Shown here piece by piece: positions 57,101 to 64,000 of a stretch of DNA of 64,000 bases. Under the pieces are notes generated by a model. It worked only from the letters and a program-made list of their open reading frames with translations. It searched no databases and was not told where the DNA came from. How positions within the stretch are numbered: position 1 is the first letter of the stretch; every line of letters starts with the position of its first letter. The stretch comes from Chenopodium formosanum. Lineage: Eukaryota > Streptophyta > Magnoliopsida > Caryophyllales > Amaranthaceae. The stretch lies in the NCBI GenBank assembly GCA_024500155.1, contig CM044874.1:46226384-46290383 (forward strand), given 5' to 3'. The position numbers were made by a program, and so were the translations under genes.

Positions 57101-58740
57101 ATCACGAGGGAAAGGCAAATGTAATTGCGGATGCCCTTAGCAGAAAATCAAGTCATAATGTCAATGCTTTGATTGTGGCCAACGAGTTGTGTGAAGATAT
57201 GAAAAGATTGAACCTTGAGGTTATCAACAAAGGAGAGTTAGAGGGATTACTGGGTGCTTTAACCATCCAACCTTCCATATTTGAGGAGATAAAAGAAAAG
57301 CAACTGGAGGATGAGTCGTTTTAGAAGATTAGAGATCGTGTGACTAGTGGTGTGGAGACTGAATTCAAGATTCATGAGGATGGGAGCTTGAGATACAAGG
57401 AGAGATGGTGCATACCACAGAAGTGTGAGGATATCAAAAGGAAAATCATGGAGGAATGCCATAATACACCATATTCAGTTCACCTTGGGGGCGATAAATT
57501 GTATAAGGATTTGAAGGAGTACTATTGGTGGCCGAATATGAAGAGAGAAGTGGCTGAGTTTGTGTCTAAATGTCTGACGTGCCAGAAAGTGAAGATCGAC
57601 CACAAAAGACCCATGTGAAAGGTACAACCATTAGAAATACCAGGTTGGAAGTGGGATTCCATATCCATGGACTTTGTGACAGGCTTACCAAAGACTCGTA
57701 CTGGGAATGACACAATTTGGGTGATTGTAGACAGACTTACTAAGTCAGCGATGTTCATTCCTATTAAAGAAACCTGGAAAAAGAAACAACTAGCAAGCGT
57801 CTATGTGAAGAATGTCGTTCGGTTGCACGGAGTTCCCAAGGACATAGTGTCAGATAGAGACTCGAGGTTTCTATCAAAGTTTTGGCAAAAAGTGCAAGAG
57901 AACCTTGGATCAGCATTGAAGATGAGTATTGCCTTTCACCCTGCAACCGATGGTCAGAATGAGAGAACAAACCAAACCATGGAGGATATGTTGCGAGCTT
58001 GTGCTTTGGATTTCCAAGGAAATTGGGAGGATCACCTACCCTTGATCGAATTCTCCTACAATAACAGTTACCATGCAAGCATCAAGATGGCACCTTTTGA
58101 AGCATTGTATGGAAGGAAGTGCAGAAACCCAGTTTGCTGGAATGATTACAGTGAACGGGTTACTTTGGGTACAGATTTCATTGAGGATATGGTGGGCAAG
58201 GTGAGACTAATCCAGTCGCGTATCAAGGCAGCACAAGATAGACAGAAGAGTTATGCTGACCTGAAAAGGAGAGATGATGAGTTCAATGTTGGGGACAAAG
58301 TATTTCTAAAGGTTTCTCCAACAAAAGGTGTGATGCGATTCGGTAAGAAAGGGAAGCTTAGTGCAAAATATGTAGGTCCGTATGAAATTCTCCAACGTGT
58401 GGGGAAAGTGGCTTACAAATTGGCTTTGCCAATGGAGTTCGAGAAAATGCATGATGTATTCCACATTTCCCAACTGAAAAAGTATGTGCCTAGTAAAACC
58501 CATGTTTTGCAGCCGGAGACTATTCAACTAGATGAGTCTCTAACTTATGAAGAAAGACCAGTCAAGATACTAGACCACAAGGTGCGTAGTACTAGAAACA
58601 AAGATGTAAAGATAGTGAAAGTCCTTTGGTCAAGCCAGGAGTACGAAGAGGCTACTTGGGAGGCCGAGGAAGAAATGAAAAACAAATATCCCGAGTTGTT
58701 TGACGAGGTGAGTTACGAGGGCGTAACTCTTTTCTTTTAA
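54171..58740 (+). pseudogene. Chromovirus gag-pol with four stops and a frameshift
   Basis: Gag starts at 54171 (MAENAALADAIRLLAEN). The gag core includes VDQAAMYLKDEADIWWRDNA, the zinc knuckle is CRFCNKKGHREYEC, an Asn/Gly-rich linker follows, and the protease has LFDSGASYSFIS. The RT runs from DVFPEDISGMPPKREVEF to FIDDILVYSK. RNase H has VYSDASKHGLGCVL. The integrase has its HHCC zinc site (57460-57600) and D,D,E contexts ISMDFVTG, VSDRDSRF and GQNERTNQTME. A chromodomain-like tail (VKILDHKVRSTRNKDVKIVK, EEATWEAEEEM) ends at 58740. Defects are stops at 54336 (TGG to TAG likely), 55672, 57322 and 57616, plus an extra A in the A-run 54808-54814. RT motif A reads FSKINLRSGYHQ, with Asn (56176) where the catalytic Asp belongs. 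Confidence 0.95.
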
Positions 58741-59045
58741 GGGGGGAAGAATGCGATGTAATTTCGCGCGCTTTTACCTCAATTATACCATTTATTGCTT
58801 GATTTTTGCACGTTTTTGCATGTTTTGGTTATCATTATGCATCATTAGTGCGTTTACATACAATAAAATTAGGTAAACTTTGGCCAAATATGAGTTTATT
58901 GAGTACAAAGTTCAGATTGTTGAGTATACATGTTGAGGATCAAGCAATTTACAGCAATACAAAACACAAAAAGTTTGAACGATTTTGGAAAATTATGGTT
59001 TTGGGTTAAGTTTCGAGGGCGAAACTTCTTTTAAGAGGGGTAGAT
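58741..59045 (+). other. 3' untranslated region with duplicated polypurine tract
   Basis: AAGGGGGGAAGA (58739-58750), followed a few bases later by TGTAAT, and TTAAGAGGGGTAGAT (59031-59045), followed at once by the LTR TGTAAT. Each is preceded by a similar TTACGAGGGCGTAACT / TTTCGAGGGCGAAACT stretch. The second tract primes the real LTR edge. Confidence 0.7.
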
Positions 59046-61901
59046 TGTAATCCCCCATATTTTTAATTTAATAATAATGTATTTATTTAGTATTTATTTT
59101 ACAAATACTTTTATATTTTTCTTATTTTATAAGTATGAATTTTATTTGAGGTAAAGTATTAAGATTTTAATTATTTTCAAACTAAAACTACTAAGTTGTG
59201 ATTAGCCCAAACACTTAATTCCTCTTATTCTAGCCCAAATTGCAAGTTCCTACTCCTAATTCTACTTGGGTTAGGAATTTAGGCCCAACTTTTATAAAAA
59301 AAAAAACCCACCTTAACTCCTCTACTCCTCTTTCACGTGGGATTAGAAAAAAAAAAAAGAGAAACCCTCACTCTCTTCATCCTCCCTCTTCACGACATTC
59401 AACAAGAGAAGAAAAGAAAAAAAAAAACACACAAACCTTGCACTGCCGCCCCCCTGACCGTCGCGCCCCCCAGCAGCCGCCGCCCCCCCTGACCGCCGCG
59501 CCGCCCAGCAGCCGACCTCCCCCCTGCAGTTCGCTCTTCCCTCTTCTCCTTCCTCTTATTTCTCTTCCTTTATTCTTGTTATTTTGATTTAAAGATTCAA
59601 TTTTTATTTGATTTCAATTATAAAATTATTGTTATTAGGCTTTAATAGTATGTATAAATTACAAAAGATTATAAATTTATGGGTTTTAACATGTTTAAAT
59701 TATTATGTTAATTTTCAGATTTGGGTATGTATGAATTTAGGGTTTAAAGTGTTGATTTTTCATGTTTTAAGGCTTAATAACGTACTAAACAAATTACCTA
59801 ATTATTCTATGTTCAAAGTATGTCAAAGTATGATTATTTTGGTTGTATATTAATTTTCAGATTTATTAAAGTTTCAATTTTTATGAACAAGTAGTGTTAA
59901 TTTCATGTTTTTATGCTTCTAAACCTATAAAATAATTATTGTGAGTATTTTGTGATTAAAAAAAAGCTTTGAACTTGATATTCTAACTTTAAAAATAATT
60001 TTTAGATTTTATACCTTTTATTTTGAAGCCTCTAGTTGCATTGAATTGATATATTCTTGGGTTTTTAACACACTAACTTGCTATATAATGACTATTTCAA
60101 GCAATTATGCTTATGGGGTTATTTTATATATTTAAAACAAAATTTCCTGATTTAATTACCTACTTTAAAGTTGCTGTAATTTGATATAAAACACTATATT
60201 TTCATAATTCTAACATGTAAACTTAAAGTTGGGATGTTATATTACTAACTTTGATTTTTTGGGGACAATCTAAAGACTTTGATTTGGTAATTTAAGAGGT
60301 TTTAAAGTAGTTTAGTATTGCTGTAATTTTAATTGCTTTGGTATTGATTTATTCCTAATTGTTTGGTTTAGGAGAGGACTTTGTAGAAGGCGACTTCTAG
60401 TTTTAAAGTGGCCAACCGGATTGTTTACACAAGGTACGTACAAGATACGAAACCTTGCTTGTAGGTGCATGTTTAAGGACGGATCGAGAACTTAGTATCA
60501 TGTATAGGATTGACTGGGTTAAATTGTCTGGTTATACATTGTGAATTTCAAATGATGTGCACTAGTTTATAATGCAAGTATTATTTGTGCTTTATTTATG
60601 CAAGGTGCGCTTAAAGGCAAAGGTATGTGATTGATGTAAAGATCAAATTATTACTCGTTCAGGATTATGTAAACAGGATGAGTAAAGGAGAAATTCAAGT
60701 CTTGTAAGACGAGGTTAAGGTTTTGGGGTGCCTTATGCACTCAAGGTGTTTATACACCGAGGTAGTAATGGAATAAATAATAAATGTTGCTTGCCACTAA
60801 TAAATCAAGAATTGAAATTGAAAAGTTATTTTACTTGATTGAATTGATATTGGATTGATTGTATTGTTATGCATATGAGTCATCACCAAGTTTAAACCTG
60901 TAAATCACGTAAAGTGCAAGATGGATGAGCAATAAAACTCTGGATTGGTGCACTTCTGGAGTAATGACAATCAGGGGTTGGGGTACATGGGGTATTAGCC
61001 GTGTACTTTTCTCGAGGCCGTCTGATCTACGAGTCTCTTCTTTCAAATATTATTTTTCTAAAACTAGGAGTTAGGTGAGATCTCATACTAACTACGGTCA
61101 CGGAGTCGCGCCCGTGGTCGTTGGATGTTTATTGATGTTTCCGAAAGGAGGCATGGGGTTTTTCTTTATTGATGTTCCAAATGGGACATGGGTTGGACAA
61201 CCTTGTCTATTGCTATATCCAATGAAATAAATAAACGAGTCAGTTAATATTAAATAGTGAGGTCTTAATAAATTTGTGAATCGAGTCGTGAATTGAGTCT
61301 ATATTTAATGATGCTTGTGCTTGAATATTAGTAGCATGTTAGGTATTTTCTCAATTCGTTTTCGCAGCTTGTATGTACTCAGCTTTTCTGACTGCGTGCT
61401 TTTGTGTGTGTCTTTCTTTGGTCATGGCCTTCGCCTTTCAATGACCCTGTGACGATCCAATTTTAACACTTGTAATATTGGGGAGCAGAATAACCACAGG
61501 TTCTTACACATGCAGCATTCATCAGGGTTGTGGGATCTTGAGTAGAGAGTTGGTTGTTTCCATATTATTTATTTTGCAAAGTTTGAATTTAATTTAATTT
61601 GTTTTTAGTTGACACTAATTCTTTTGAGTTTGAAGTTATTAGGACTCTGAATTTAATCCCTTACTACTTTTATTGGGTTTTGAATAAGGGCCTTAATGGT
61701 TCCAACTTGTAATACTTATTTTGATTTAATTCCTTTGTTTTGAGGTTTATTTAAAACTGTTTTGGTTTTCCGCTGCTAATTTCTGAGATAGCCTTAACGT
61801 TTGAACACGTGGCGGTAGCACACCAGTAATTCTCTTGAAATTGGTCAGGTTATATACATGTTTCTCACAGGTTTTTAAGAGAGAATTATTGGGGTGTTAC
61901 A
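59046..61901 (+). mobile_element. 3' LTR of the Tekay-like element
   Basis: Full 2856-bp copy, TGTAATCCCCCATA to GGGGTGTTACA. It keeps the segment lost from the 5' LTR: a TATA box at 59293 (TTTTATAAAAA), CACGTG at about 59335, and GC-rich CCGCC repeats (59446-59520) downstream. Confidence 0.95.
59293..59300 (+). promoter_or_regulatory. TATA box of the Tekay-like 3' LTR
   Basis: TATAAAAA in CCAACTTTTATAAAAAA. Present only in the 3' LTR. Confidence 0.6.
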
Positions 61902-61906
61902 AAGAA

Positions 61907-62200
61907 ACATTGCATACTTGCTTAGCTTCCTGACCTGAGCAATGTTCATTGTTTAGCATAATGTGCTAAGAAACATTTATATATCAATGATTTTTAATCA
62001 TACAAAGCATATCGTGCTTAGCTCCTTGACCTAAGCAACGTTCATTATGCAATAATCACTATACGTGCTTAGCTTCCAGACCTAAGTGACGTTCAAAATC
62101 GTTTCTTTACACCATATATGATGCTTAGCTTCGTGACTTAAGTTCATTCATCTATCGTGTCACATGATGTAATTGTCCTTAGCCTCCTGGCCTAAGAACA
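61907..62200. repeat. Interspersed GTGCTTAGCTTCCTGACC repeats
   Basis: Five degenerate units (about 61918, 62010, 62064, 62120 and 62175) share GTGCTTAGCTTCCTGACCTA followed by AGCAACGTTCA. Spacing is about 54-92 bp. They lie in the 3' region of the Ogre-type element, right of the nested insertion. Confidence 0.8.
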
Positions 62201-62471
62201 TGCATCATGCATACATTATTTTCAGGACAAACAATTCAATCCATACGAATCATTTCGTCTTGCTCAAGGAGGAAGTTCAAAACTTTTCTCCCTTTTCATT
62301 ATTTTATTTTGGGGAAGTTCAAATAACTTTTTCCATGTTTTCATCGAAGGAAGGTCGAAAATAAAAGTTCAGTTTTCACATCTTTCTTTTTCGGGAGAAA
62401 GTCGATACCCTCCATTCATGACAAAAATTGACGGAAAATTTTTGCTTTTGCATCTTCGTTTGCTTGTGTCT

Positions 62472-62497
62472 GCACACACACACACACACACACACAC
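62472..62497. repeat. (AC)n microsatellite
   Basis: About twelve AC units. Confidence 0.95.
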
Positions 62498-62611
62498 TCA
62501 CAAGTCATACACATGTCATGTCACATCAAGTCAAACTTGGTAAAGTTAGTGGTCAAGTCAATCACAGTATGTACGAGTCCATTGGCAAATTTATTTTCGC
62601 AGGTCTTATCT

Positions 62612-62710
62612 ACAGCTCATGTCCGGGGACAAACGAACCATTTACAGCCTATGTCCGGAGACAAGCGGACCATCTACAGCCCACGTCCGGGGACAAGCGG
62701 ACCACCATCA
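62612..62710. repeat. About 35-bp tandem repeats
   Basis: Nearly three copies of CATGTCCGGGGACAAACG followed by ACCATTTACAGCC, with small changes. Confidence 0.9.
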
Positions 62711-62759
62711 TTTCATGACACAAGGTTCTCGATACACAGAGACTTGCAATCTCATCATC

Positions 62760-63510
62760 TTTCGACTTTCCTCAAGCATGGAAAGTATTATCCGGTGGAT
62801 TTTTCTTCAAGTATAGAAAACCGCCAAATCAGCTTTCCTCAAGCATGGAAGGCATTATCGGTGGAATTCTTCAAGCATAGAATGACACCATATTCATCAA
62901 TCGGCTTTCTTCAGGCTTGGAAAGCGTTATTGGTGGATTTTTCTTCAAGTATAGAAAACCGCCAAATCAGCTTTCCTCAAGCATGTAAGGCATTATCGAA
63001 GGAATTCTTCAAGCAAAGAATGACACCATATTCATCAGTCGGCTTTCCTCAGGCTTGGAAAGTGTTATCGGTGGATTTTTCTTCAAGTATAGAAAACCGC
63101 CAAGTCGGATTTCCTCAAGCTTGGAAAGCGTTATCGGTGGATTTTTCTTCAAGTATAGAAAACCGCCAAGTCGGCTTTCCTCAGGCTTGGAAAGCGTTAT
63201 CGGTGGATTTTTCTTCAAGTATAGAAAACCGCCAAGTCGGATTTCCTCAAGCTTGGAAAGCGTTATCGGTGGATTTTTCTTCAAGTATAGAAAACCGCCA
63301 AGTCGGCTTTCCTCAAGCATGGAAGGCATCATCGGTGGATTTCTTCAAGCATAGAATGACACCAAATTCATACGTCGACTTTCCTCAAGCATGGAAAGTA
63401 TTATCCGGTAGGTTTCTTCAGGCTTAGAAAACTACCAAACTCTTCAGTCGGCTTTCCTCAAGCATGGAAAGCATTTCAACAAACGTCATCCGGTGTATTT
63501 CTTCAAGCAT
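62760..63510. repeat. 66-bp tandem repeat array in the Ogre-type 3' region
   Basis: Units of the form TTTCCTCAAGCTTGGAAAGC, GTTATCGGTGGATTTTTCTT, CAAGTATAGAAAACCGCCAA. The cleanest period is 66 bp (63121, 63187, 63253), flanked by variant units. Because 66 is a multiple of three, long frames stay open in several phases and on both strands (for example 304 codons at 62513-63427), repeating FPQAWKALSVDFSSS. I do not regard these as genes. Confidence 0.95.
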
Positions 63511-63734
63511 AGGAAAATACCAAACTCATTTGTCACCGATACACTGGTGTCAGATACGTATTCTATCCCGTTACTCTTTTATCTGTGGAATTAACATCTT
63601 TTCTGCAGGTAACGGCGTATACAGAATGATTTAGGATCGCAGAACGTCTTAAATCATTCTCCGTCTCTATCGGCTACTTTGACTATCGTTTTCGAAACTG
63701 ACGTTTCTACAAACTCAGTCAAAGTGGGGGCTTC

Positions 63735-64000
63735 TGTAGACACCTAAAAATGTCTCCCCAAAACCAAACCCGATGATAAATAACCTTTCACCGCCACTAT
63801 TGGTCGGGTTTAGTATTTAATCCCGAGAGTGCTTAAAAAATCGTATTTTATTAAATTCATACCTTTGAAAGGTCCATGGATTAGTCTTGATGTTTGGTAA
63901 AAGCATAGTTTTAATTTCAGCCCAAGCTTATTAATTAATTTTAAGCCCAAACCTTTTTATTTTTTTATTTTATTATTTATTTTTTGCCCAAACATTTTAT
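63735..64000 (+). mobile_element. Start of an Ogre-type 3' LTR
   Basis: TGTAGACACCTAAAAATG follows the purine tract AAAGTGGGGGCTTC (63721-63734). The first 110-130 bases match the 5' LTR at 44059 (TGTCTCCCC, CCTTTCACCGCCA, TATTGGTCG); beyond about 63860 they diverge. Confidence 0.8.

Larger units (their letters stand above)
50186..61901 (+). mobile_element. Tekay/Del-like chromovirus, complete structure, defective coding
   Basis: The LTRs are 50186-52833 and 59046-61901, with a 5-bp duplication AAGAA outside (50181-50185 and 61902-61906). Between them lie a degraded PBS, an extra ORF, gag-pol with integrase and chromodomain, and a duplicated purine tract. By eye the LTRs differ by about four substitutions, a one-base C-run change and one large deletion in the 5' copy. 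This suggests a recent insertion. Gag-pol is nevertheless broken in at least five places. Confidence 0.95.
44059..64000 (+). mobile_element. Ogre/Tat-type gypsy retrotransposon, gag-only, continues past window
   Basis: Its components in order are the 5' LTR (44059-45724), PBS (45728), a 2.1-kb leader with dyad repeats, gag (47860-48972), non-coding sequence, a nested Tekay-like element (50186-61901), tandem-repeat 3' region (61907-63510), purine tract and 3' LTR start (63735). No pol is found on either side of the nested insertion, so it is non-autonomous. Without the insertion it would exceed 8 kb to the window end. The first 110-130 bases of the 3' LTR resemble the 5' LTR, then similarity falls. 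The LTRs are therefore old, recombined or of different subfamilies. Confidence 0.8.

Noticed and set aside
62513..63427. 304-codon ORF with repeated peptide FPQAWKALSVDFSS
   Set aside because: Produced by 66-bp tandem repeats whose period is a multiple of three; alternative plus and minus frames are open too.

Overview
This window is from a flowering plant nuclear genome, most likely a eudicot. The evidence is AT-rich intergenic DNA, nested LTR retrotransposons, CACTA, hAT and Harbinger-type elements, and two spliced or leader-regulated plant genes. I cannot name the species.

Only 33.9-42.4 kb looks like host gene space. It holds two convergent genes. The plus-strand gene is a three-exon, RING-type E3 ubiquitin ligase of the LOG2/LUL family (34746-39776). 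The minus-strand gene is an intronless-CDS, membrane-anchored methyltransferase-like protein (41890-40457). Its leader carries a 42-codon upstream ORF (42200-42072) that looks like one of the plant conserved-peptide uORFs, so it may be under translational control. MITEs lie upstream of the ligase gene (32769-33093) and in its first intron (37445-37748). A non-autonomous hAT element with a tRNA-like pol III cassette (33272-33892) lies just upstream of it.

Left part, 1-32.5 kb. A non-coding Copia-type element (1-8532) begins at its 5' LTR end and PBS and ends with a full 3' LTR. It sits in a CACTA relic (8533-8653), which in turn interrupts a Ty3/gypsy Tat/Ogre-type pol pseudogene (8654-10957, resuming 12777-12976). 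Downstream are two pseudogenes on the opposite strand, a DUF7745-like one (15439-13741) and a plant-mobile-domain one (18388-16330), then a Tat-type LTR (about 19.45-20.99 kb) and a LINE relic (22620-21080). A 2.54-kb inverted duplication (10955-13497 and 22704-25241) brackets 9.2 kb of this region. The right arm runs into a solo chromovirus-type LTR (23807-32512, TSD CCCTT). That LTR is itself split by a 6.1-kb CACTA transposon (24111-30239, TSD CAT). The CACTA element has lost its catalytic transposase core, carries a piece of a PPR gene, and contains repeated exon-like modules.

Right part, 42.6-64 kb. After a 3 x 154-bp tandem array and a truncated Copia-type LTR split by a MITE, a long Ogre/Tat-type element starts at 44059. 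It has a 1.67-kb LTR, a PBS, arrays of dyad-symmetric repeats, a gag with one stop and no visible pol. It continues past the window end; a 3' LTR start lies at 63735. A Tekay/Del-like chromovirus (50186-61901, TSD AAGAA) is nested in it. Its LTRs are nearly identical, yet gag-pol has four stops, a frameshift and an Asp-to-Asn change in the RT active site, and the 5' LTR has lost its TATA region.

The nesting order can be read from target-site duplications. The most useful leads are the uORF, the inverted duplication with microhomology and templated filler, the CACTA gene capture with exon modules, the Tekay element's extra ORF, and the dyad arrays of the Ogre-type leader.
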